64,000 nt of DNA, taken from NCBI RefSeq assembly GCF_001902635.1, contig NZ_MJAO01000003.1, forward strand, positions 1 to 64,000. The letters are read 5' to 3'. Numbering within the stretch: position 1 is the stretch's first letter; each line of letters begins with the position of its first letter. The notes under the pieces are model-generated. The model searched no databases and was not told the DNA's origin. It saw only the letters and a list, made by a program, of their open reading frames with translations. Made by a program: the position numbers and the translations under genes. Shown here piece by piece: positions 49,342-57,369 of the stretch. The DNA is from Serratia marcescens (GTDB lineage Bacteria; Pseudomonadota; Gammaproteobacteria; Enterobacterales; Enterobacteriaceae).

Positions 49342-49533
49342 ATGCCAAGGCTGAATGGCGGGGAGCAAAAAAGCCACCGTCAAAATGAGGTCGAGAGCGT
49401 CAGGTGTTCAGCATGCCATAAACCTACAGGTCAAAGGTGGTTGTTCAGCCGCCGACGGGTATGGATAGCTATTATCTTGTTCTGTTCGTTCTTTTGGGGT
49501 ACGGCGTTAGCGTTAATACTTTGGATGAGTTAG
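49342..49533 (+). CDS. Small membrane protein with an N-terminal CxxC motif
   Basis: A 63-residue protein: a soluble basic N terminus with a single CSAC pair (VRCSACHKPTG), then one hydrophobic segment (about residues 40-61, WIAIILFCSFFWGTALALIL). AAGAGG lies upstream of ATG 49342. It is 12 bp behind the LuxR-type gene and probably co-transcribed. No family recognised. The 287 bp after it (49534-49820) hold no gene but do contain a palindrome. Confidence 0.5.
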   Translation: MPRLNGGEQKSHRQNEVESVRCSACHKPTGQRWLFSRRRVWIAIILFCSFFWGTALALILWMS

Positions 49534-49731
49534 GGCGTGTTATTAAGAGGGGGGAATGCTGAGGCGGTCAGTGCCAGCCGGTCAAGAAATCTCAGGTTTG
49601 AGTGGCAGTCTTACATACAGACTAATGTGTTTCCCAGTATGAGTTGACCACTGCACTTACTCATCCTGCCCATCACTGTAACCGAAAGCCGGTGAAAAGA
49701 AGATGCTATCGAAAATAAAGCAGAGAACGAC

Positions 49732-49757
49732 AATTCGGACATTTTTCTGTCCGAATT
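49732..49757. promoter_or_regulatory. Perfect 10-bp palindrome upstream of the DeoR-kinase gene
   Basis: AATTCGGACA and TGTCCGAATT are exact reverse complements around a six-base spacer, 63 bp before the start of the DeoR-kinase fusion gene. No U tract follows on either strand, so an operator is more likely than a terminator. Confidence 0.65.
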
Positions 49758-49820
49758 CCCGAGAAAAATGTGACGAGTGAAAATAAATGACTGGCTAACT
49801 TTTCATATAGTGGAGGCTCT

Positions 49821-51029
49821 ATGAAGAAAATGGCAAGGATAGAATACCTAAGAAAAAAGCTTGTCCATGAGAAAGAGCTGAATGTCAGGCGGGAGTCGCT
49901 ATTTTTAAATGTTTCAGAGCGAACGACGAGGCGCTACATCGATGAAATTTTCTCGCTCGGAATAGGGACTAAGTTTCATGGGGGGATTCGCCTTGGAAAT
50001 ATTGATGCCGGGCTAATTGTCAGTAAAGCGATTGAGGAATCGAGGAGCGTTACGTTGATTGGTGAGAGAGAAGTCGTTTCAATAAAAGGTGAAAAACACG
50101 GCCGTTCCCTTTATATATTTGGCTCATTTAATCTTGATGTGGTTACCGAAGTCAGCCGTTTTCCGAAGGTTGGGGAAACGATCACAGCGCTTGCCACCAC
50201 CTTCTTTCCAGGCGGTAAAGGGGCAAATCAGGCGACAGCAGCAGCACAGTTGAATGATAATGTTCATTTATTCGTCAAAGTAGGAAAGGATACTTTTGGG
50301 GATAATGCAGAGAAATACTTTTCGGCATCTCGCCTGGGCTCCGTCGCGCTTGTGAGAGATGAAAAAAACAACACCGGCAATGCGCTGGTGACGGTGGAAG
50401 AGAAAACGGGAAACAACACTATCGTTATTGATTTGGGCGCGAATGCAAATGTTACCCGTGATGAAATCATCAATGATTATGCCCATCTCATCCAGGCAAA
50501 TGTCTGTCTTTTGCAACTGGAAAATAACATCGACGCCACCCGATGTGTCATCGAACTGGCTAAAGAAGCGGGTTGCTACGTCATTCTTAATCCTGCGCCA
50601 TATTCAGATGACATTCACTCTCACCTTCATCTTGTGGATCTTCTGACACCAAACGAAAGCGAGGCTGAATTACTTACCGGGGTTAAAGTTACCGACATTG
50701 CCTCTGCCGAAGATGCTATCAAAATTATTCACGAAAAAGGTGTGAAAGAGGTGATTATCACGTTGGGGAGCAAAGGCTGCATTTATTACAATGGTGAGAT
50801 TCTCAAACACTACAAAGCATTACGGGCCACTGTGGTGGATACCAGCGGAGCCGGCGACGCCTTTAATGGTTCTCTCGCGGCATCTCTTGTCGACGGTCTT
50901 AATATCGATAATTCAATTAAGCTGGCTGTAGCATTTTCATCTCTGGCAGTGGAGAAGCATGGCGCATCATCAATGCCTTCAAGAACGACTGTTTTAGAAA
51001 GACTTAAAAGCGGTATATATATTGAGTAA
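49821..51029 (+). CDS. Fusion of DeoR-type HTH with a ribokinase-family (PfkB) sugar kinase
   Basis: A 402-residue protein. Residues 1-60 form a DeoR-like winged helix (LNVSERTTRRYIDEIFSLG, then the DeoR-typical HGGIRL). From about residue 95 to the end there is a complete PfkB kinase, with signature 1 FFPGGKGANQATAAAQL and signature 2 VVDTSGAGDAFNGSLAA containing the catalytic Asp. The usual DeoR sugar-phosphate sensor domain is missing and the kinase takes its place. GGAGG precedes ATG 49821. The next gene, ten bases on, is a nucleoside hydrolase, so the kinase probably phosphorylates ribose released from nucleosides, and may also regulate the operon. Substrate and regulation are inferred. 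Confidence 0.85.
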   Translation: MKKMARIEYLRKKLVHEKELNVRRESLFLNVSERTTRRYIDEIFSLGIGTKFHGGIRLGNIDAGLIVSKAIEESRSVTLIGEREVVSIKGEKHGRSLYIFGSFNLDVVTEVSRFPKVGETITALATTFFPGGKGANQATAAAQLNDNVHLFVKVGKDTFGDNAEKYFSASRLGSVALVRDEKNNTGNALVTVEEKTGNNTIVIDLGANANVTRDEIINDYAHLIQANVCLLQLENNIDATRCVIELAKEAGCYVILNPAPYSDDIHSHLHLVDLLTPNESEAELLTGVKVTDIASAEDAIKIIHEKGVKEVIITLGSKGCIYYNGEILKHYKALRATVVDTSGAGDAFNGSLAASLVDGLNIDNSIKLAVAFSSLAVEKHGASSMPSRTTVLERLKSGIYIE

Positions 51030-51039
51030 AAGGATAACA

Positions 51040-51930
51040 ATGAAATTGCATAATATTATTATTGATACTGACCCGGGCATCGATGATGCACTGGCTATTG
51101 GCCTGGCACTGTATTCTCCAAAGATCAATGTAAAATTAATCACCACTGTTCATGGTAACGTTTCTCTCGAAAAAACGACCTATAACGCCTGCGTGTTGAG
51201 GGAGTTTTTCAATGTCGACACGCCAATTGCAGTCGGTGAGTCGAAACCGCTTCTGAGAGGGCAGGAAGGTTGTCTGGCACACGGAATCAGCGGAATGGAT
51301 GGTTATATGTTTAACGCGCCGGAGAAGAAGGTGCTTGCGATTCCCGCAGTGGAAGCCATCAGAGAACTGTTGGTTAACAGCGAGGTTCCCATCAAACTGG
51401 TAGCCATGGGGCCGTTGACAAATATTGCCATATTGATCCAGACGTACCCGGAAATTGAAGAAAATATAGATGAACTCGTCATCATGGGGGGCAGCCTTGT
51501 CGGTGGTAACATTACTGAGCACGCAGAGTTTAACTTTTGGGCTGATCCCCATGCCGCCAAACTAGTCATGGATTCAGGTATCAGGAAAACGGTTGTCGGA
51601 CTCGATGTCACCAGTCACGCACTGGTGACAGATAAGGAACTTCTCGCAGGAAAAAATAAAGCCTCTGGCATGTTTAAAAAAATATTCAACTATTATGACG
51701 ATGGCAATCTGATAGAAGGTGTCTGGATGCATGACTCCTGTACGATAGCACTGCTATGTGAAAAAGATATTTTTACCTTTGAGGATAAAACTGTCGATAT
51801 TGTCGTTAGCGGTGCTTCTGAAGGTGCCATGATTGAAAAGGAAGACGGGGCGCTTATTTCTTATGCCGTGGCAATTGATTCGGATAAGTTTAAAAGCTGG
51901 GTTGTGAGCGTATTGAAACGCTTGCCTTAG
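51040..51930 (+). CDS. Nucleoside hydrolase (Rih-like)
   Basis: A 296-residue inosine-uridine-type nucleoside hydrolase that splits ribonucleosides to base and ribose. The calcium-site motif IIDTDPGIDDALAIGLAL is at the N terminus. Conserved AMGPLTNIAI, VIMGGSL and EHAEFNFWADPHAAKLV follow, and the later active-site Asp is in WMHDSCTIALL. AAAGGA precedes ATG 51040. It is the second gene after the DeoR-kinase fusion. No nucleoside permease lies in this operon. Whether it prefers pyrimidines or purines cannot be said. Confidence 0.92.
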   Translation: MKLHNIIIDTDPGIDDALAIGLALYSPKINVKLITTVHGNVSLEKTTYNACVLREFFNVDTPIAVGESKPLLRGQEGCLAHGISGMDGYMFNAPEKKVLAIPAVEAIRELLVNSEVPIKLVAMGPLTNIAILIQTYPEIEENIDELVIMGGSLVGGNITEHAEFNFWADPHAAKLVMDSGIRKTVVGLDVTSHALVTDKELLAGKNKASGMFKKIFNYYDDGNLIEGVWMHDSCTIALLCEKDIFTFEDKTVDIVVSGASEGAMIEKEDGALISYAVAIDSDKFKSWVVSVLKRLP

Positions 51931-52315
51931 TATCACTATCTCGTAATGAATTAATAAATTAAATGAGTGGGGATTTTTACGATATATGATCTGGCAACCG
52001 CACTTTTCCGTCAGGGAAATATTGTCATTACCCTCAGTCATCCCAGTGATAATGACCTGGTTCGGTCAGGCGCTTACCGCACCCTATACGCTCGTCTCCT
52101 GCAAATCTCCGCCGCAACCACTCCCTCTTATTGTCCCCAGTCCTTGGCCCGCCACCGGTTAAACAACCGTTTAATCATCCGTTGTTATAATTCCCCACGT
52201 TGAGTCTTGATGGGTGAATGTTTTCCTCCTCAAGCATTGCGATGCGGCGCTCTGCGGAGCGGCATCCGTTTTTGGGCATGCCGGTGGTTCGGTGAGAAGT
52301 GAGGAGAAGTGCACT
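51931..52315. other. Non-coding gap
   Basis: No credible gene in these 385 bp. A TATAAT lies at 52186-52191 without a convincing -35, and a small palindrome TTAAAC-N4-GTTTAA is near 52159. Base composition shifts back to GC-rich after about 52,210, so this may be the right edge of the accessory stretch that begins at thrW. No copy of the tRNA-Thr 3' end was found. Confidence 0.5.
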
Positions 52316-52534
52316 ATGAGCAGAAAAGACAAGCTCGCGGCGGCCCTGCTGGCCATCTTCCTGGGTGGATTGGGCATTCACAAGTTTTACCTGGGCATGA
52401 AGTGGTGGGGGCTGTTCTACCTGCTGTTCTGCTGGACGGGGATCCCGGCGATTGTCGGTTTTATCGAAGGCATTTTCTATCTGTTCCAATCGGAAGAGAA
52501 ATTCAACCAGAAATATAATCCTGGTCTGATTTAA
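52316..52534 (+). CDS. TM2-domain small membrane protein
   Basis: A 72-residue protein with two hydrophobic segments: KLAAALLAIFLGGLGIHKFYLG, with the TM2 hallmark GxxGxHxFYxG, then WWGLFYLLFCWTGIPAIVGFIEGI. GAGGAG lies ten bases before ATG 52316. TM2 proteins occur in all kingdoms and have no settled bacterial function. Apparently a single-gene transcript, convergent with the next gene. Confidence 0.8.
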   Translation: MSRKDKLAAALLAIFLGGLGIHKFYLGMKWWGLFYLLFCWTGIPAIVGFIEGIFYLFQSEEKFNQKYNPGLI

Positions 52535-52585
52535 TGCGTTTTCTGGCGGCGCCTCCCCTTGCGGGAAGCGCCGCTTTTCATTCCG

Positions 52586-53119
52586 CTATTGTTTCTTCAT
52601 CATCATCTTGCCGCGCATTTCTTTGCTCATCATTTTATTCGAGCTGGAGATCACGCAGTTATATTGCTTACCTTGGTTGATGATCATAAAGGTGCTGACC
52701 GGATTTTTAAAATCCTTGTCGATGGTGAAGTAAATATACGCCTGTGGCAACGCGGCCGGTTTAAAGGTGCCGAAGGCATACACATCCGCCAGGCCCAGCG
52801 CTGAGAGATCGACCGTCAGATCCATCGGTTTCATGGTGTCCGGCGACGGGAACATCGATTTGGCCGACATCATCATTGAACTGGTGTTGACGGTGTATTC
52901 ACTGTTGACCTTCATGCCGATATACTTCGATTCCGGCATGGAGAGCTCTTTTTTGCAGGCGGCGTCATGCTGCGGCGCCGGGCTGCCGTTTTCCATCACG
53001 GCGTGTACGTGTTCCAGCATCACCTCCGCTTTGCCGGTGACGGGTTGCGCATCGGCCGCGTAAGCCGCGCCGCTGAAGGCGGCCACAGAGGTAAGGATAA
53101 TGCCTGTAACGATTTTCAT
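52586..53119 (-). CDS. Exported protein of unknown function
   Basis: A 177-residue protein with a clean signal peptide (MKIVTGIILTSVAAFSGAAYA, cleavage after AYA at about residue 21). The mature part has one Cys pair (about residues 54 and 154) and an unusual Met/Lys/Ser-rich C terminus (SSSNKMMSKEMRGKMMMKKQ). Periplasmic location is likely. No family recognised; the Met-rich tail might bind metal, but that is speculative. ATG 53119 is used because the signal begins there. Confidence 0.65.
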   Translation of the reverse strand: MKIVTGIILTSVAAFSGAAYAADAQPVTGKAEVMLEHVHAVMENGSPAPQHDAACKKELSMPESKYIGMKVNSEYTVNTSSMMMSAKSMFPSPDTMKPMDLTVDLSALGLADVYAFGTFKPAALPQAYIYFTIDKDFKNPVSTFMIINQGKQYNCVISSSNKMMSKEMRGKMMMKKQ

Positions 53120-53333
53120 TGTTGGTCTCCGGAATTCTAATAATGATATTAATTGCGGTGTGTAGCCTATTGGTTTGATAGAACGCAAAGTTACCCGTTC
53201 CGTGGAGGTAAATATCCTCGGAATATTGCTGATAAATAGTGTCCCGCCCACGCAGTAGGTGGGATGAGGTTAATTAACGTAAAAGCCTTTCTCTCTTTAT
53301 TTCAGTGTGTTTACCTGCATATAAATAGTATGT

Positions 53334-53354
53334 CTAAACATAGTCAATGTTTAG
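53334..53354. repeat. Palindrome in the 53.1-53.6 kb intergenic region
   Basis: CTAAACAT and ATGTTTAG (53334-53341, 53347-53354) flank AGTCA. The surrounding 513-bp gap (53120-53632) is AT-rich and without a credible gene. The palindrome may be an operator for the exported-protein gene, whose start lies about 215 bp away. Confidence 0.45.
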
Positions 53355-53570
53355 AATATGCACAAATTATTACGATATTTTTCCCCCGTTCACCTTTCGT
53401 TTTTTCGCATGATTTTAAATATTTTATTGAGATACAGTAAGTTATCTTTGTAACGCTAAAACTGTTCTGTGAAGCATTATTTATGTGATCTGTACGGTCA
53501 CAGAAATAATACGGTAACTATTGTCTATCTATTTAACGGCTAATTATTCATGTCACATTGTCTGGCGGGC

Positions 53571-53600
53571 TTCAACCCATTCCGTCTCCTGCGCTAGAAT
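53571..53600 (+). promoter_or_regulatory. Candidate promoter for the 53633 gene
   Basis: TTCAAC at 53571-53576 and TAGAAT at 53595-53600 with an 18-bp spacer, 33 bp before the ATG. Weak -35. Confidence 0.3.
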
Positions 53601-53632
53601 CAGGCGGTTTTCTAGTGGAAAAGGATATCGCC

Positions 53633-54730
53633 ATGGCCGCCTGGGCCCTTTTGATCGTCGGTTGGTTGTTGATTTGGCAGGGCCACCCGATTGTCGGCGT
53701 GCTGTGCATCGCGCTGTTTGCCTTGCTGCAATGGGGGAAATACGCCGCTAAAGGCGCGCAAGAACCCGAAGAGGCCGCAGCGTGGCGCAAGACCGACTGG
53801 CGCTCGCAGCCGATTGAGATGGCGCACGCCGGCGACGGCGATCGGCAGATCGGCGGCGTGGGGGAGCTGGGCATGGGCGGCCCCCACTTTTGGACGCTGC
53901 TGTTGCGTGACGGGGCGATTGTGCATGGCGCCTGCGCGGCGCCGCAGGACGTGGACGGCGGCAAGCTGCGCCTGATCCCGACCCGCAGCCGCCAGGGGGA
54001 AGGGCTGACGGTGTACGAGCCCGCCGCCAGGATGATGTATGCGCTGCCTGCGCTGGCCGATCTCGAGCAGGAAGCCTTGGCCGCCGGTACCGGTGAGGCG
54101 CTGGCGCGGCTGAGGGCGAGGTGCCGGCAAGCGAACGCCACGCCGTTGCATCAGGTGCGCGGCCTGTGGGTGCCACGGTGGGTAGAGGATCCGGCGGATC
54201 GTCTGGAGATCGCCTTGCCCAGCGGCCGCCTGTTGGCGGCGTTTTCCACGTTGCCGCTGGATCTGCGCCATGCGGACGATCCTGCCGCGCTGTTGCACGC
54301 GCCGCCTTACGCGCTGTTGCTGGATAACATGCCGACCGACCTATTGGTTCGCGATCTTGAACGCGTGGCGGAGTCCCCGGCGGGTGACGGTTTCAGCGTC
54401 GGCGGTTGCCAGTTCCACGGCGAGCACATCGTCGATGGTCTATATCATCTGCATTTTGCCGGCGAGTGGTTCAGCATGCTCTCTTACGCACACAAACCGG
54501 TGGGCGGCAGCGGTTCGGACGATACTTTTTTCGTTGAACGAGTAGAGCCGCAAGACGGCGGCGTGTTCGTGATTGAATGGGATGCCTACAGCGTGGGGTC
54601 GGACGGGCGAGAGCCGCGCGTGCCGGCCCCACCGGTCTTGACTATCGCGGTGAGCTGGCAGGAGGCGCCGCTGCAGCTGCGCACGGCCAATAATCGCGTG
54701 ACCGTGCGCCTGCCCAACGCCACGGCGTAA
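53633..54730 (+). CDS. Membrane-anchored protein of unknown function
   Basis: A 365-residue protein with two close hydrophobic segments at the N terminus (about residues 1-17 and 20-35: AAWALLIVGWLLIWQG, IVGVLCIALFALLQWG), then a large hydrophilic part without a motif I recognise. ATG 53633 is preceded by AAGGAT; an in-frame GTG at 53615 is possible. It converges on an equally unknown minus-strand membrane/exported operon (54734-57316), and the two may form one functional group. No enzyme function can be assigned. Confidence 0.65.
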   Translation: MAAWALLIVGWLLIWQGHPIVGVLCIALFALLQWGKYAAKGAQEPEEAAAWRKTDWRSQPIEMAHAGDGDRQIGGVGELGMGGPHFWTLLLRDGAIVHGACAAPQDVDGGKLRLIPTRSRQGEGLTVYEPAARMMYALPALADLEQEALAAGTGEALARLRARCRQANATPLHQVRGLWVPRWVEDPADRLEIALPSGRLLAAFSTLPLDLRHADDPAALLHAPPYALLLDNMPTDLLVRDLERVAESPAGDGFSVGGCQFHGEHIVDGLYHLHFAGEWFSMLSYAHKPVGGSGSDDTFFVERVEPQDGGVFVIEWDAYSVGSDGREPRVPAPPVLTIAVSWQEAPLQLRTANNRVTVRLPNATA

Positions 54731-54733
54731 TGC

Positions 54734-54838
54734 TTAAGGCAGTACCCTCATCTCGCCGTTCTGAAAGGGTAGCCCGGCCTGCCAATTCTCCCACTGCACG
54801 GCCGGCTACAGCACCAGCAGGCCATAACCTAACAGCAT
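54734..54838 (-). pseudogene. Broken last gene of the unknown operon (nonsense TAG at codon 11)
   Basis: Minus-strand ATG at 54838, with AGAGGAA well placed before it, opens MLLGYGLLVL, then TAG, then an in-frame continuation PAVQWENWQAGLPFQNGEMR and VLP before TAA at 54734. The continuation looks coding, and a single-base change (TGG to TAG) would explain it. As it stands only ten residues would be made. It may be a remnant of a small membrane protein. It lies 16 bp after the stop of the 54855 gene. Confidence 0.4.
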
Positions 54839-54854
54839 GGCGAGTTCCTCTGGC

Positions 54855-56036
54855 TCACGGCGTGGTGGCGCGGTAGCGAACGAAGTAGGGCAGAGCCGTT
54901 GCCGGGGTGTCCCCGGCGCTGTCATAGTGGCTCTCCGGTTCGATCACTGTCTGGCGTGCGTCGTCCAGCCCTTTGTACACGTAGTCCAGCGGTTGCCGGT
55001 AGCGCACCTCGGACGAGCGCAGATCGAAAATCAGCGAGAGATGGCCGTCGCCGTTATCCGTTTGGGCGACCAGCGCTTTGTTGCCCGCCCACAGCCGATA
55101 CAGCGACTTGTAGCCGGTCTCCAGCATCACCTTCAATTGCCCGTCGGATTGATAGCGCAGGATCTGATACCGCCCTCTGTCCAACGACTGGGCGATCAGG
55201 TAGATAGCGCCATCTGGGGTTTGCGCGCTCTCCTTCACGCGCATCGGCAGCCAGGTTAAAGCCGTCACCTCGCCGGTTTTGCCGTTAACGGCGATGTGCA
55301 AGGCGCCGGAGCCGGCGACCGGATTCATCCATAACAGCACGCGATCGCCATCAACGGCGGTGAAAATCTCGGGCATCGGCGCACGCGCGGTGGCGTAAGC
55401 GAGCGTTGAGGCGTCTCCTTCTTCGCGATCCAGCCCTAACAGCTGTCGTTCTTCCAGCAGCGTCGGCAGATCCAGCGTCTGTTGCCAATGGGCGCCAAAA
55501 TCCGGGCTGTAGAAGATGCCGTCGGTACTGACGAAATACAATTCGTCACCGGCACGCAGCGCCGCCAGTTTGCCGCTGATCAGCGAAGGGCGGCTGCCGC
55601 TGTCGGCCGCTTGCCAGGGTAGCAGCTTACCGACGGTTCCCTGCTGCAGATCGATCAGCCGCCGCCCTTCGGCGAGAAACAGCACGCAGCGCTGGCCGCT
55701 GCAGACCGCATCGTGCACGGATTCATCCAGGCGACCCAGCATCTGCAGACCCTGCGGGCCGGCGAACAGCAGCTGGCTGACATAATCGGCCGACCAGCTG
55801 AAAAGGCTGCGGTTGCCGCGCGTCTCGACCCTTTTGTTGGTCACCAGCAGCGCGCCGTCATCGGCCTGATAGTTATTGATGAAGTCATAATCGGCCACGG
55901 TCGGCAGCGCTGCGTCACTGCTGTTCCATCGCCACTGTGCATAGCGCTGGTCAGGATTGAGAAAATAGAAACTCAACGCGCTGAAGATAAACAGCAGCAG
56001 AATAATCAGCGGCCTTTTATAGAGTGACAGCATCAT
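54855..56036 (-). CDS. Signal-anchored exported protein of unknown function
   Basis: A 393-residue protein with one N-terminal hydrophobic anchor (about residues 8-27, PLIILLLFIFSALSFYFL) and a large outside part. Repeating short beta-strand-like blocks (for example GDRVLLWMNPVAGSG, DGAIYLIAQSLDRGRYQILRY, GHLSLIFDLRSSEVRY) suggest a beta-propeller-like fold; this is inferred from pattern only. Its start overlaps the stop of the 427-residue membrane protein upstream (ATGA type), so the two are co-translated. Function unknown. Confidence 0.65.
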   Translation of the reverse strand: MMLSLYKRPLIILLLFIFSALSFYFLNPDQRYAQWRWNSSDAALPTVADYDFINNYQADDGALLVTNKRVETRGNRSLFSWSADYVSQLLFAGPQGLQMLGRLDESVHDAVCSGQRCVLFLAEGRRLIDLQQGTVGKLLPWQAADSGSRPSLISGKLAALRAGDELYFVSTDGIFYSPDFGAHWQQTLDLPTLLEERQLLGLDREEGDASTLAYATARAPMPEIFTAVDGDRVLLWMNPVAGSGALHIAVNGKTGEVTALTWLPMRVKESAQTPDGAIYLIAQSLDRGRYQILRYQSDGQLKVMLETGYKSLYRLWAGNKALVAQTDNGDGHLSLIFDLRSSEVRYRQPLDYVYKGLDDARQTVIEPESHYDSAGDTPATALPYFVRYRATTP

Positions 56037-57316
56037 GATTTCAGCTCCGTCACCCGATCCTGCTGATACAGGCTGCGGCGCAAGTTTCTCAGATATTGAT
56101 ACACCCTGAAGGTGAGGCGTTGGCCGGGAAAGTAGCGGCGGCAGCCCTGCCCGATGGCTTCAATCATCAATGCCAGCCCGCTGACTGACATCAGCAACAA
56201 GAACAGCAGCGGCGGCAGTTCACTGCCTATCTGGGCCAAGCTCCAGCGATCCAAATAAAAGCCCTGTTGCTCGAGGTTGTCCCACAGCAGCATACCGAGC
56301 ATGAAAGCCGTCATGACCGCGCCAAACGTGAAGATCACACGGGCGCACAGCGAGAGTTCTGCTTCGCTGCAGTAGCCGCTGCCGGCGACCAGGTAGGCCT
56401 GGCGATCGCGATGGTTGAGGATCCCTTGCACCAGATGCAGGGCCGGCAAGGCGTCATCCTGACGATATAAAATCTGCAGCGGATCGCCTTGGGCGATAAA
56501 GAGCGGGTGCCGGCGGCGAAAAACGGGGTGCAGTTTGGTGCTCCACACGTTGACCGAGCGCACGGCCAGTGCATAGTGCTCTCCCTGTAGTTGCAGCCCG
56601 TAGGTATCCACGGAATACGTGCGTTGCCGGTACTCTGTTTGATAAAGCTCATAGTGCAGGGCGTCCACCGTGGCGACTTGGCTGGACTCAACGCCGGCGG
56701 GAAGAGGCGGTTCAGTCGGTGTCGCGGGCGTCTGCGCCGCATCTGCGCGGACGGCCCGGTATTTAATGCCGGGGATTTTCAGGCTGAGCGAGCCGGGCGG
56801 CGTGACGTCTTGCCCCAGCAGCACGCGATCCAGTGCTCTGAGCAGTCGCCTGCGGCCGCGGTGCGCAATCAACAGGATCTCCGAACCGACGAACAGCACC
56901 ATGCCGACGCCGATAAGGCCGGCGATGATGGCGATAAAGAACAGAACGATGGTCAGCCAGGAATCTTCCCCGTCCATGATGAAAAAGGCCGCCGGGAAGC
57001 CGCCGGCCAGCGCTGTGCCCAGCACCAGCAGGACAAAATATTTCAGCTTGTATTTCAGCGTTCTGTCCGGCTCCAGCCGGCCTTTGGTGACGTGCAGCAG
57101 CCAGTGCAGCCAATAGCTACCGTCCTGCAGGCGATGGGCACCGATCTTCACCCGATCGCCGGGGGCGAGCGCTGTCAGCAGATTCTCGCTGTCGCTGAAG
57201 TCGTCGCGGTAAAAAAAGAATGTCTGGCCGGAGGCGATGATCCTCACCAGGTTGTCGGGCGCCGTCTGTTGGCAGGCGCACTGCTCGACGGTCACATTAA
57301 AAAATTGGGTTTGCAT
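56033..57316 (-). CDS. Multi-pass membrane protein of unknown function
   Basis: A 427-residue protein. It begins with a soluble domain (residues 1-85) that has an early Cys pair (EQCACQQ), then two hydrophobic helices (about 90-112 and 119-150). A soluble middle domain follows (about 160-320, with a proline-rich stretch PATPTEPPLPAG), then two more helices (about 325-350 and 370-395) and a basic tail. No family recognised. First gene of the minus-strand operon, translationally coupled to the exported protein downstream of it. Confidence 0.65.
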   Translation of the reverse strand: MQTQFFNVTVEQCACQQTAPDNLVRIIASGQTFFFYRDDFSDSENLLTALAPGDRVKIGAHRLQDGSYWLHWLLHVTKGRLEPDRTLKYKLKYFVLLVLGTALAGGFPAAFFIMDGEDSWLTIVLFFIAIIAGLIGVGMVLFVGSEILLIAHRGRRRLLRALDRVLLGQDVTPPGSLSLKIPGIKYRAVRADAAQTPATPTEPPLPAGVESSQVATVDALHYELYQTEYRQRTYSVDTYGLQLQGEHYALAVRSVNVWSTKLHPVFRRRHPLFIAQGDPLQILYRQDDALPALHLVQGILNHRDRQAYLVAGSGYCSEAELSLCARVIFTFGAVMTAFMLGMLLWDNLEQQGFYLDRWSLAQIGSELPPLLFLLLMSVSGLALMIEAIGQGCRRYFPGQRLTFRVYQYLRNLRRSLYQQDRVTELKS

Positions 57317-57369
57317 GTCATTCCCTGTCAGCGGGCGTGGCCCGAAAATTCATCCCTGGCGCCGGGTAG

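Noticed and set aside
46617..53632. Phage or integrative element with integrase and att repeat at thrW
   Set aside because: No integrase, transposase or phage structural gene, and no second copy of the tRNA 3' end was found by eye.
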